From Azospira oryzae (lineage in GTDB: Bacteria > Pseudomonadota > Gammaproteobacteria > Burkholderiales > Rhodocyclaceae), in the NCBI RefSeq assembly GCF_004217225.1, contig NZ_SHKM01000001.1, forward strand, positions 1,588,137 to 1,652,136: a stretch of DNA of 64,000 bases, written 5' to 3'. The notes under the pieces are model-generated. The model made no database searches, was not told the DNA's origin, and worked only from the letters and a program-made list of their open reading frames with translations. A program made the position numbers and the translations under genes. The stretch's first letter is position 1; every line of letters begins with the position of its first letter. Positions 26,160 through 34,439 of the stretch are shown in pieces.

Positions 26160-27710
26160 TCAGCCCCCGCGCCAGTCCGCCAGGGCGGCCGCCACTTGGG
26201 CCACGGCGCCGTCCCAGTCGCCCCAGGCCGGCTGGCGGAAGAGGCGCAGGCTGGCGTACCAGGGGGTCGCCGCCCCCTGCCGGCCCCAGCGCCATTCGCC
26301 GCCATGCTGCAGCAGCAGCCAGCAGGGGCGGCCGAGGGCGCCGGCCAGGTGGGCCACCGCCGTGTCCACGCTGATGACCAGGTCCAGCTGCTGCACCAGG
26401 GCGGCGGTGTCGGCCCAGTCCTCCAGCCATTCATCCACCCGCTGCAGCTGGGGCAGGGCGGCCAGGGCTTCCTGGTCGGCGGCCGGGATCATCTGCTGCA
26501 GGCAATAGAAGCGGCGCCCCGGCCCCAGCAGGGGCTGCAGCTGCGCCAGGGCAAGGTTGCGGCCGGCATCGCCGTCGGCCTTGGCCGACCACACCAGGCC
26601 GATGCGCCTGCCCTGGAAGGCAGGCAGGACGGGCATCCTGGCGGCACGCTCCGGGGATGCCCGCAGATAGGGCGTCCCAGGCCCTTCTTCGGGACGGCAC
26701 AGGCCCAGGGCCAGGGGCAGGCTGAGCAGGGGACAGTGCAGGTCGTGGGGCGGCAGGTCGCCGCCCATGGGCAGAATCTCGATTCCCGGCCCCAGGCTGG
26801 CAGCCAGGGCGGCCAGGGACGGAGGCAGCAGCAACAGCACCCGGGCGCCGAGGGCGGCCACCCGGGGCACGTAGCGCAGGAACTGGAGGGTGTCGCCCAG
26901 GCCCTGCTCGGCCCACAGCAGCACGGTCTGCTCCTCGGGGGACTGCCGGCCCAGCCACAGGGGCGCGGTGCTGGGCAGCCAGGCGTCGGCCATCTGCCGG
27001 GTTTCCCAGCGCCATTCGTAGCGCTGCCAGCCTTCGCGCCAGCGCCCCAGGGCGAAGCAGCAGTGGGCCTGCTCCACCAGGGCCTCCGGGTGGTCGAGAT
27101 GGAAGCAAAGCAACTGCTCGTAGCTGGCGAAGGCGGCCTCCCAGCGGCCCAGGGCCTGCAGCACCCGGCCCCGCTGCAGGCGCACCTGGAGATTGCCCGG
27201 TTCCCGCTCCAGGGCCCGGTCCAGGGCCGCCAGGGCTTCCTCGTGCCGGTACAGGGCGACCAGGGCCGCGCCCCGACGGGCCTCCAGACCCCAGCAGCGG
27301 GGATCGAGCCGGCGGGCCTGGTCGAAGTCGGCCAGGGCGGCAGCCGCCCGGCCGGCGCCGAGGCGGATATTGCCCCGCAGCACATGGAAATCCACGTTGT
27401 CCCGGTCGATCTCCAGCAGGGTGCCGTAGTGCTCCTCCGCCTCCTGCTGCAGCTGGCGGCACTGGGCCGCCGCCTCGCCGTCGTCCGGGGCGTCGCGCAG
27501 GTAGCGGCCGTAGGCGGCGATGGCTTCCTCGTAACACCCCAGCTCGGCCATCAGGCGGGCGCAGTTGAGGTGCAGGGGATAGAGCCGGGGATTGACCGCC
27601 AGGGCCTGCTGCAGGCAGCCCAGGGCGGCCTCGGTGCGGCCTTCCTGGCGCAGGCTGGCGCTGCGCCCCACCAGGGCGATGATCTGTTCCAGTCCGTCGA
27701 TGTGCGACAT
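26160..27710 (-). CDS. TPR-repeat protein with GT9-like (heptosyltransferase-fold) domain
   Basis: 516 residues. TPR units fill about residues 10-230 (for example AALADFDQARRLDPRCWGLE and ALAALDRALEREPGNLQVRL). A C-terminal glycosyltransferase-B-like half has IGLVWSAKADGDAGRN and QLDLVISVDTAVAHLAGALG, the GT9/heptosyltransferase nucleotide-sugar motif. Proteins of this layout often glycosylate flagellin or other proteins, but no flagellar gene is adjacent. The ATG at 27710 has GGGGAG upstream; an ATG 27 bases earlier is possible. It stands alone, divergent from the ABC importer. Confidence 0.8.
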   Translation of the reverse strand: MSHIDGLEQIIALVGRSASLRQEGRTEAALGCLQQALAVNPRLYPLHLNCARLMAELGCYEEAIAAYGRYLRDAPDDGEAAAQCRQLQQEAEEHYGTLLEIDRDNVDFHVLRGNIRLGAGRAAAALADFDQARRLDPRCWGLEARRGAALVALYRHEEALAALDRALEREPGNLQVRLQRGRVLQALGRWEAAFASYEQLLCFHLDHPEALVEQAHCCFALGRWREGWQRYEWRWETRQMADAWLPSTAPLWLGRQSPEEQTVLLWAEQGLGDTLQFLRYVPRVAALGARVLLLLPPSLAALAASLGPGIEILPMGGDLPPHDLHCPLLSLPLALGLCRPEEGPGTPYLRASPERAARMPVLPAFQGRRIGLVWSAKADGDAGRNLALAQLQPLLGPGRRFYCLQQMIPAADQEALAALPQLQRVDEWLEDWADTAALVQQLDLVISVDTAVAHLAGALGRPCWLLLQHGGEWRWGRQGAATPWYASLRLFRQPAWGDWDGAVAQVAAALADWRGG

Positions 27711-27847
27711 GCGTTGCCAGCTCCCCGTGCTTGCCATGACCGGCGCCGCCGGCTGCGCCGGGACGCCACCGGGGCATTCTTGGCCCGGGGGATGTAAATA
27801 CGGGTTAAGCCCCGGGTAAATCCGGGTTAAGACGATGGCCGACCCTG

Positions 27848-27893
27848 TGCGGAATCCCGGAACGAGCGAGCCATGGCGTGCGGTTTTCCGGAA
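27848..27893 (+). promoter_or_regulatory. Tandem enhancer sites (putative DctD-type UAS) of the ABC importer operon
   Basis: Two copies of TGCGG-N4-CCGGAA lie at 27848-27862 and 27879-27893, 31 bp apart, so on the same face of the helix. The second sits in a perfect 16-bp palindrome (27882-27897, GGTTTTCC / GGAAAACC). They end about 78 bp before the -24 element of the sigma-54 promoter at 27970. The whole 27711-28045 gap (335 bases) is thus regulatory: enhancers, an A-rich linker, promoter and leader. Confidence 0.7.
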
Positions 27894-27969
27894 AACCCGG
27901 GGAGGCGCGGCACCCAAATTCCGATCCAAATCCCTGAAAAAACAATCGCCTGCAAACCTTTCCGGCGGA

Positions 27970-27985
27970 TGGCACGGTCCCTGCA
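27970..27985 (+). promoter_or_regulatory. Sigma-54 (-24/-12) promoter of the ABC importer operon
   Basis: TGGCACGGTCCCTGCA fits TGGCAC-N5-TTGCA with one change and the exact spacing of GG and GC. It lies 60 bases before the substrate-binding protein ATG. Confidence 0.75.
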
Positions 27986-28045
27986 AACAGGAGCCTCACA
28001 ACCCGGCACTGCCGCCGGGGACATCCACCCTGTGAGGAGACTTCC

Positions 28046-29032
28046 ATGCAACAACGCAAAGTTCTGGCTGCGGCCGTCACCGCCCTCTGTGCTTCCGCCC
28101 TGCTGGCCGCCGCGCCGGCCCGGGCCGAGGACGTGGTGCGCCTGGGCAACCTGAAGTTCGCCCACTACGGCGCCGTGTCCTACATGAAGGAGCTGTGCGC
28201 CAAGTACGACCTGAAGGTGGAGGAACGCATGTTCCCCAAGGGCCCGGACATCATGCCGGCCATCGTCGCCGGTGAGGTGGACATCGCCGCCCTGGCCTCC
28301 GACGGCGCCATCTCCGGCCGCGCCAACGGCGTGCCCATCTATACCGTGGCCGGCTTCGCCAAGGGCGGCGCCCGCCTGGTGGCCGGCGCCGACACCGGCA
28401 TCAAGGATATCCAGGGCCTGAAGGGCAAAAAAGTGGGCGTCACCCGGGGCGGCGCCCACGAGCTGCTGCTCTACGCCGAGCTGGAAAAGGCCGGCCTGAC
28501 CTGGTCCGACAAGCCGGGCAAGGACGTGCAGATCGTCTTCCTCGCCTTCGCCGACCTCAACCAGGCCCTGGCCGCCAAGCAGATCGACGCCATGTGCCAG
28601 TCCGAGCCCCAGTCCTCCCAGGCCCTCAACAAGAAGTTCGGGGTGGAGATCATGAAGCCCTACAACACCGCCATGGGCGAGCCGGTGCGCCTCCTGGTGA
28701 TGACCGAGAAGCTGTACAACGAGAAGAAGGACGTGGCCCAGCGGGTCATGAAGTGCTTCGTCGAAGCCACCGCCCTGTTCAACAAGGACATGGCCCTGGC
28801 GGAGAAGTACGTGCGCGAGCAGATGTTCAAGGGCCAGATCAGCTCCCAGGACTTCAAGGACGCCATGGACAACGCCGACTACACCTACGACGTTTCCCCC
28901 GAGCACATCGACATCACCACCTCCTTCATGCAGAAGTACGGCGTCGGCCGCATGGCCAAGCCGCCCAAGGCCGCCGAGTGGGTCAAGCTGGACCTGCTGC
29001 AGAAGGCCAAGACCGAACTGAAGGTGAAGTAA
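28046..29032 (+). CDS. ABC importer substrate-binding protein, NitT/TauT (NMT1) family
   Basis: 328 residues with a signal peptide (about 1-27, ending APARA) and a two-lobed periplasmic-binding fold (GNLKFAHYGAVSYM, then PAIVAGEVDIAAL, then GLKGKKVGVTRGG). It delivers a small anion to the permease encoded next. This family covers taurine, nitrate, sulfonates, thiamine precursors and some aromatic acids (phthalate-type importers). The substrate here is unknown. A sigma-54 promoter upstream and a DctB-DctD pair downstream argue for a carboxylic acid, which is inference. A clear GAGGAGA ribosome site precedes the ATG. Confidence 0.9.
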   Translation: MQQRKVLAAAVTALCASALLAAAPARAEDVVRLGNLKFAHYGAVSYMKELCAKYDLKVEERMFPKGPDIMPAIVAGEVDIAALASDGAISGRANGVPIYTVAGFAKGGARLVAGADTGIKDIQGLKGKKVGVTRGGAHELLLYAELEKAGLTWSDKPGKDVQIVFLAFADLNQALAAKQIDAMCQSEPQSSQALNKKFGVEIMKPYNTAMGEPVRLLVMTEKLYNEKKDVAQRVMKCFVEATALFNKDMALAEKYVREQMFKGQISSQDFKDAMDNADYTYDVSPEHIDITTSFMQKYGVGRMAKPPKAAEWVKLDLLQKAKTELKVK

Positions 29033-29036
29033 GGCC

Positions 29037-29855
29037 ATGCTGAAGAAACTGCAAGCCTTCGCCCACGGCGCCCTGGTGCCGGTGCTGGTGCTGATCCTGT
29101 GGGAGGCCGGCTCCCGGGCCGGCCTCTTCTCCGAGGTGCTGCTGCCCTCCCCCAGCGCCGTGGCGGTGAAATGGTGGGCCTACCTGCTGCCGACCCAGGA
29201 CTACGTCCCGGGCAGCGGCAGCTACTTCACCTGGCTCATTTCCGGCGAGTTGCTGCACGACGCCTATTCCAGCCTCTACCGGGTCATCGTCGGCTTCATC
29301 ATCGGCGCCGGCCTGGCCCTGCCCCTGGGCCTGGTGATGGGTGCCAACAACCGCATCTACGACCTGTTCAACCCCCTGGTGCAGATCCTGCGGCCGATCC
29401 CCCCCATCGCCTACATCCCGCTGGCAATCCTGTGGTTCGGCCTGGGCAACCCGCCGTCCTTCTTCCTCATCGCCATCGGCGCCTTCTTCCCGGTGCTGAT
29501 GAACACCATCGCCGGGGTGCGCCACGTGGACGGCATCTACCTGCGGGCCGCCCGCAACCTGGGGGTCAATTACTGGACCATGTTCACCCGGGTGATCCTG
29601 CCCGCCTCCACCCCCTACATCCTGGCCGGGGTGCGCATCGGCATCGGCACCGCCTTCATCGTGGTGATCGTCTCCGAGATGATCGCGGTGAACGACGGCC
29701 TCGGCTTCCGCATCCTGGAAGCCCGGGAGTTCATGTGGTCGGACAAGATCATCGCCGGCATGATCACCATCGGCCTGCTGGGCCTGGCCATCGACACCGC
29801 CGTCAGCCGCCTCAACAACCACCTGCTGCGCTGGCACCGCGGCCTGGAGCACTAA
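29037..29855 (+). CDS. ABC importer permease, NitT/TauT type
   Basis: 272 residues with six membrane helices. The cytoplasmic coupling loop reads YLRAARNLGVNYWTMFTRVILPAS (the EAA motif of TauC/SsuC-like permeases). It starts four bases after the binding-protein stop, and its own stop is followed two bases later by the ATPase gene. Confidence 0.93.
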   Translation: MLKKLQAFAHGALVPVLVLILWEAGSRAGLFSEVLLPSPSAVAVKWWAYLLPTQDYVPGSGSYFTWLISGELLHDAYSSLYRVIVGFIIGAGLALPLGLVMGANNRIYDLFNPLVQILRPIPPIAYIPLAILWFGLGNPPSFFLIAIGAFFPVLMNTIAGVRHVDGIYLRAARNLGVNYWTMFTRVILPASTPYILAGVRIGIGTAFIVVIVSEMIAVNDGLGFRILEAREFMWSDKIIAGMITIGLLGLAIDTAVSRLNNHLLRWHRGLEH

Positions 29856-29857
29856 CC

Positions 29858-30649
29858 ATGAGCGACATCCTGATTAAGGACGTGCAGAAGGTCTTCAAGA
29901 CCCCCGGCGGCGACGTCACCGCCCTCAAGGACATCAACCTCACCGTCAAGCAGGGCGAATTCGTCTGCCTGCTGGGCCCCTCCGGCTGCGGCAAATCCAC
30001 CCTGCTCAATGCCGTGGCCGGCTTCCAGCCGCCCTCGGCCGGAGAGATCGTCATCGAGGGCAAGAAGATCCTCACCCCGGGCCCGGACCGGGGCATGGTG
30101 TTCCAGGAATACGCCCTCTTCCCCTGGATGACCGTGGCCCAGAACATCGCCTTCGGCCTGCAAATCCAGAAGAAGGAGAAGGCCGAGATCGACCTGACGG
30201 TGAACCAGCTGTTGGACCTGCTGCACCTGAAGGACTTCCGCGACCGCTTCCCCAAGGACCTCTCCGGCGGCATGCGCCAGCGGGTGGCCATCGCCCGGGT
30301 GCTGGCCCTGGATTCGCCCATCATGCTCATGGACGAGCCCTTCGGCGCCCTCGACGCCCTCACCCGGCGCAACCTGCAGGACGAACTGCTGCGCATCTGG
30401 GAGAAGCTGAACAAGACCATCCTCTTCGTCACCCACTCCATCGAGGAGTCCATTTACCTCGCGGACCGCATCGTGGTCATGACCTACCGCCCCGGCACCA
30501 TCAAGCGGGACCAGTACGTCACCATGCCCCGGCCCCGGGATCCCTCCAGCCACGAGTTCAACGAGCTGAAGCGGGAGCTGGGCCGCCTGGTGATGGAGGA
30601 GCAGCAGCGCCACGCTGCCGACGAGCTGAAGCTGGCGGCGGTGGACTAG
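29858..30649 (+). CDS. ABC importer ATP-binding protein, NitT/TauT type
   Basis: 263 residues. Walker A is GPSGCGKST (about 39-47), the Q-loop is FQEYALFPW, the signature is LSGGMRQRVAIAR, Walker B is IMLMDEPFGALD, and the H-loop is VTHSIEES. It powers the importer encoded by the two preceding genes. A terminator follows, so the downstream dctB gene is probably a separate unit. Confidence 0.95.
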   Translation: MSDILIKDVQKVFKTPGGDVTALKDINLTVKQGEFVCLLGPSGCGKSTLLNAVAGFQPPSAGEIVIEGKKILTPGPDRGMVFQEYALFPWMTVAQNIAFGLQIQKKEKAEIDLTVNQLLDLLHLKDFRDRFPKDLSGGMRQRVAIARVLALDSPIMLMDEPFGALDALTRRNLQDELLRIWEKLNKTILFVTHSIEESIYLADRIVVMTYRPGTIKRDQYVTMPRPRDPSSHEFNELKRELGRLVMEEQQRHAADELKLAAVD

Positions 30650-30657
30650 GCACCGCC

Positions 30658-30689
30658 GCGGGGGGGGCGGCTGCCGTCCCCCGCTTTTT
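30658..30689 (+). terminator. Probable terminator of the ABC importer operon
   Basis: GCGGGGG (from 30658) can pair with CCCCCGC (30678-30684) around a GC-rich loop and is followed by TTTTT. Confidence 0.6.
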
Positions 30690-30792
30690 CTCCCCGCTTT
30701 TCCCGTCTTCCTTCCTTTGCGTCTGGCCGCCGCCGGGTCCGGGCATTAGCATAGGCGGCTGCCACCCAACCCTGACCGCGCCCCCTCCCACC

Positions 30793-32625
30793 GTGTCCCT
30801 GCCGCCCCTGCCCGCCCCCGCCACCTCCAGCCGCCGCCGGCTGCTGCTGGGCACCGCCCTGCTCGCCGCCTGCCTTGTCTTCGGCTGGCTCGCCTACCGG
30901 GTGGCCCTGACCATCTTCCTCGATGGCGAACGGCAGAACGCCGCCCGCCGCCTGGAGTTCTACGCCCTTTCCCTGGAAGCCACCCTGGCCCGCTACGAGG
31001 CCCTGCCCGGCCTGCTGGCCCTGGAGCACAAGCTGCACGAACTGCTGGCCCAGCCCGCCGGCAGCGCCCAGGCCAAGGCCGCCAACGCCTATCTGAAGAC
31101 TGCCCAGAGCGGCGCCGAGATCAGTGCCGCCTACCTCATCGACCGCCGCGGCCACACCCTGGCCGCCAGCAACTGGGACAAGGCGGGCAGCTTCGTCGGC
31201 CACAACTACGCCTTCCGCCCCTATTTCCGGGAAGCCATCAAGGGTAGCCTGGGCCGTTTCTACGGCGTCGGCGCCACCACCGGCGAGCCGGGCTACTTCC
31301 TCGCCGCCCCGGTGCGGGACGGCAGCCACGGCCCCATCGAGGGCGTGGTCACCATCAAGGTGAACCTGGCCCCCTTCGAATCCGCCCTGGCCAGGAGCGG
31401 CGACACCGTGCTGCTGGCCGACGACGAGGGCGTCATCTTCCTCGCCCCCAAAGCCGAGTGGCGCTACCGCACCCTGGCCCCCCTCTCCCCCCTGGCCCGG
31501 GAACGGCTGGCGGCCAGCCGCAAGTACGGCGACAGTCCCCTGGAACCCCTCATCAGCGACCGGGCCCTGGAAGACGGCAGCGTGCGCCTGGCGGTGACCG
31601 ACCGGCGCCCCCGGGACCTGCTCATGGAAAGCCAGGCGGTGGGCCACCAGGGCTGGCGCGTGGTGCTCCTCACCGACCCGGCGGAAGCCCGCCGCAGCGC
31701 CCTCGGCGCCGGCTTCACCGCCGCCTTCGCCCTGGCCTTCGTGCTGGCCCTGGCGGCCCACCAGAACCTGCGCCGCAAGCGCCGGGCCGAACTGCACCAG
31801 GCCCATGCCGCCCTGGAGGCGGCCATCGCCGAACGCACCGCCGACCTGACCCGCAAGGTGGAAGCCCTCAAGCAGGCCGAGGCGATCCTGCACCAGACCC
31901 GGGACACGGCGGTGCAGGCCGGCAAGCTGGCGGTGCTGGGCCAGATGTCCGCCGGCATGAGCCACGAACTGAACCAGCCCCTGGCCGCCCTGCAGACCTT
32001 CTCCGACAACGCCGTGGCCCTCATGGACCTGGGCCGCCTGGAGGAAGTGCGGGAGAACCTGGCCATGATCCGCCAGCTCACCGCCCGCCTGGGGCGCATC
32101 GTCACCCAGCTCAAGTCCTTCTCGCGCAAGGGCCCGGCGGAAAAGAGCCCGGTCCCCGTGGCCCGGGCCGTGGACAACGCCCTGCTGATCCTGGAACCGC
32201 GGCGGCGGGAGCTGCAGGCCGCCATCCAGGTGGCGCCCATCGCCCCAGAACTGGCGGTGCTGGCCGACACCACCCGCCTGGAGCAGGTACTGGTGAACCT
32301 GCTGCGCAACGGCCTCGACGCCATGCAGGAGCGGCCGGCGCCCCGCCTGCACCTGCAGGCCGAACGGCGGGGCTCCCAGGTGCGCATCGCCATCCGCGAC
32401 GAGGGCCCGGGCCTGCCGCCGGAGGTCCTGGCCCACCTGTTCGAGCCCTTCTACACCACCAAGCCCGTGGGCGAAGGCCTGGGCCTGGGCCTGGCCATTT
32501 CCCTGGCCATCGTCGAAGGCTTCGGCGGTCGCCTGGAGGGCAGCAACCGGCCGGAAGGCGGCGCCGAATTCGCTATCATCCTGGAAGCCGCCAGCGGCAC
32601 CCAGCCAACCCCCATCTCCGCCTGA
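30793..32625 (+). CDS. dctB: DctB-type C4-dicarboxylate sensor histidine kinase (copy 1)
   Basis: 610 residues from a GTG start. TM1 (about 17-37) is followed by a double-PAS/Cache periplasmic sensor (SFVGHNYAFRPYFREAIKG, GATTGEPGYFLAAPV), TM2 (about 300-320), a coiled coil (ERTADLTRKVEAL) and the kinase core. H391 lies in MSHELNQPLAAL, and the HATPase has RDEGPGLPPE and GLGLGLAIS. DctB senses C4-dicarboxylates outside and phosphorylates DctD. It is 143 bases downstream of the ABC operon. Between it and its regulator gene lies a tautomerase gene. The gap upstream contains no enhancer copy that I can see. Confidence 0.88.
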   Translation: MSLPPLPAPATSSRRRLLLGTALLAACLVFGWLAYRVALTIFLDGERQNAARRLEFYALSLEATLARYEALPGLLALEHKLHELLAQPAGSAQAKAANAYLKTAQSGAEISAAYLIDRRGHTLAASNWDKAGSFVGHNYAFRPYFREAIKGSLGRFYGVGATTGEPGYFLAAPVRDGSHGPIEGVVTIKVNLAPFESALARSGDTVLLADDEGVIFLAPKAEWRYRTLAPLSPLARERLAASRKYGDSPLEPLISDRALEDGSVRLAVTDRRPRDLLMESQAVGHQGWRVVLLTDPAEARRSALGAGFTAAFALAFVLALAAHQNLRRKRRAELHQAHAALEAAIAERTADLTRKVEALKQAEAILHQTRDTAVQAGKLAVLGQMSAGMSHELNQPLAALQTFSDNAVALMDLGRLEEVRENLAMIRQLTARLGRIVTQLKSFSRKGPAEKSPVPVARAVDNALLILEPRRRELQAAIQVAPIAPELAVLADTTRLEQVLVNLLRNGLDAMQERPAPRLHLQAERRGSQVRIAIRDEGPGLPPEVLAHLFEPFYTTKPVGEGLGLGLAISLAIVEGFGGRLEGSNRPEGGAEFAIILEAASGTQPTPISA

Positions 32626-32644
32626 CCCGCCCCGGAACCACGCC

Positions 32645-33004
32645 ATGCCCCACCTGACCCTGGAATACAGCGCCAACCTCTCCCTGGACCCGGCCGCCGG
32701 CCTCGCCGCCCTCAACCGCTGCCTGGCCGACTCCGGCCTCTTCGAGGAAGCCGACATCAAGAGCCGGGCCCTGGCCCTGGATATATTCTGCGTCGGCACC
32801 GCCGCCACGCCCCGGGCCTTCGCCCACGCCAAGTTGAGCCTCATGCCGGGACGCAGCATGGACACCAGGAAGCAGTTGGCCGACAGCCTGCTGGCCGCCC
32901 TCTCGCCCCTGGTGCAGGCGGCACCGGGTACCGAACTGCAGCTGTGCGTGGAGCTGTTCGAGATCGACCGGGCCAGCTATGCCAAGGAGAGCCGCCGTGT
33001 CTGA
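32645..33004 (+). CDS. 5-carboxymethyl-2-hydroxymuconate isomerase-like tautomerase (HpaF family)
   Basis: 119 residues, the usual size. The first residue after Met is the catalytic proline of the tautomerase superfamily (MPHLTLEYSANL). The rest follows the CHMI pattern (DIFCVGTA, FAHAKLSLMPGRS, LCVELFEID). CHMI isomerises an intermediate of homoprotocatechuate breakdown. No other gene of that pathway is in the window. The gene starts 19 bases after dctB and overlaps the dctD start by eight bases, so it is translated as part of the signalling operon. It may act on the ligand that the system senses. Confidence 0.8.
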   Translation: MPHLTLEYSANLSLDPAAGLAALNRCLADSGLFEEADIKSRALALDIFCVGTAATPRAFAHAKLSLMPGRSMDTRKQLADSLLAALSPLVQAAPGTELQLCVELFEIDRASYAKESRRV

Positions 33005-34343
33005 GGCCGCCGCCCTGCCGGTCTTTCTCGTCGAGGACGATCCGGCGGTGCGCATGGGCAGCGCCCAGGCCCTGACCCTGGCCGGCCTGGAGGTGCGCAG
33101 CTTCGCCGATGCCGAAGGGGCCCTGGCGGCCCTGGCCGCCGAACTGCCCGGGGCCGTGGTCAGCGACGTGCGCCTGCCGGGCAGGGACGGCATCGCCCTG
33201 CTGGGCGAACTGCGCCAGCTGGACCGGGAGCTGCCGGTGATCCTGGTCACCGGCCACGGCGACGTGGCCATGGCGGTGCAGGCCATGCGCGACGGCGCCC
33301 ACGACTTCATCGAAAAACCCTTCACTTCCGAACATCTGGTGCGGGTCACCCGCCAGGCCCTGGAGAAGCGGGCCCTGCTGCTGGAAAACCGGCGCCTCAA
33401 GGAAGCCCTGCCGACCCAGGATGGCCTGCCGGTGATCGGCCAGACCCCGGCCATGCAGGAGGTGCGCCGCCTGGTGGCGGCCCTGGCCCCCACCGATGTG
33501 GACATCCTCATCAACGGCGAGACCGGCAGCGGCAAGGAAGTGGTGGCCCGGGCCATCCACAGCGCCTCCGGCCGGCGCGGCCCCTTCGTCGCCATCAACT
33601 GCGCCGCCCTGCCCGAGAGCGTCTTCGAGAGCGAGATGTTCGGCCACGAGGCGGGAGCCTTCACCGGCGCCGGCAAGCGGCGCATCGGCAAGATCGAATA
33701 CGCCCACGGCGGCACCCTGTTCCTCGACGAAATCGAGTCCATGCCCCTCAACCTCCAGGTCAAGCTGCTGCGGGCCCTGCAGGAGCGCAGCATCGAGCGC
33801 CTCGGCGGCAACGCCCCGGTGGCCGTGGATTGCCGGGTGGTGGCCGCCTCCAAGGCCGACCTCAAGGCCCTCTCCGAGGCCGGCCAGTTCCGCGCCGACC
33901 TCTACTACCGGCTCAACGTGGTCAGCATCGACCTGCCGCCCCTGCGCCAGCGCCAGGAGGACATTCCCCTGCTCATGGGCCACTTCCTGCAGCAGGCGGC
34001 CAAGCGCTTCGGCCGGGAAGTGCCGGCCTGGGGCCCGGCCGAGCTGGCCCGCTGGCAGGCCCAGCCCTGGCCGGGCAACGTGCGGGAGCTGAAGAACGCG
34101 GCGGAGCGCTTCTGCCTGGGCCTGGACCAGCCCCAGGCGGCATCCGCGGCGGGCAGCACCCCGGGGGCCGAGCTGCCCCTGGCCCGACGCCTGGAACTGG
34201 CGGAACAGGGCTTCATCGAGGCCGCCCTGGCGGCCTGCCACGGCAATGTGGCCCTGGCGGCCGAGCGCCTGCAGCTGCCGAAGAAGACCCTCTACGACAA
34301 GCTGGCCCGCCTGCAGATCGCCGCCGACACCTTCCGCCGCTGA
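32997..34343 (+). CDS. dctD: DctD-type sigma-54 activator (copy 1)
   Basis: 448 residues. A receiver (phospho-acceptor D57 in VVSDVRLPG) precedes an AAA+ sigma-54 interaction domain: Walker A GETGSGKE, the GAFTGA loop in HEAGAFTGAGKR, and Walker B TLFLDEIESM. A Fis-type helix-turn-helix ends in AERLQLPKKTLYDKLARL. It would activate -24/-12 promoters from upstream sites, probably the one at 27970. The GTG at 32997 is preferred because AAGGAG stands eight bases before it; an ATG 18 bases upstream lacks a ribosome site. Confidence 0.9.
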   Translation: MSEAAALPVFLVEDDPAVRMGSAQALTLAGLEVRSFADAEGALAALAAELPGAVVSDVRLPGRDGIALLGELRQLDRELPVILVTGHGDVAMAVQAMRDGAHDFIEKPFTSEHLVRVTRQALEKRALLLENRRLKEALPTQDGLPVIGQTPAMQEVRRLVAALAPTDVDILINGETGSGKEVVARAIHSASGRRGPFVAINCAALPESVFESEMFGHEAGAFTGAGKRRIGKIEYAHGGTLFLDEIESMPLNLQVKLLRALQERSIERLGGNAPVAVDCRVVAASKADLKALSEAGQFRADLYYRLNVVSIDLPPLRQRQEDIPLLMGHFLQQAAKRFGREVPAWGPAELARWQAQPWPGNVRELKNAAERFCLGLDQPQAASAAGSTPGAELPLARRLELAEQGFIEAALAACHGNVALAAERLQLPKKTLYDKLARLQIAADTFRR

Positions 34344-34439
34344 AGCCGCCGGCCGGGGCCCTTGCCGGGCCCGGTCCGATGCCGTCAAAATGGGTGGCAC
34401 AAGAAGCGGCCCCCCAGGGCCGCAAACCGGGAGGCTCCC

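Noticed and set aside
27711-28045. Small gene upstream of the ABC importer
   Set aside because: Short open frames there have no ribosome site and overlap the enhancer and promoter elements.
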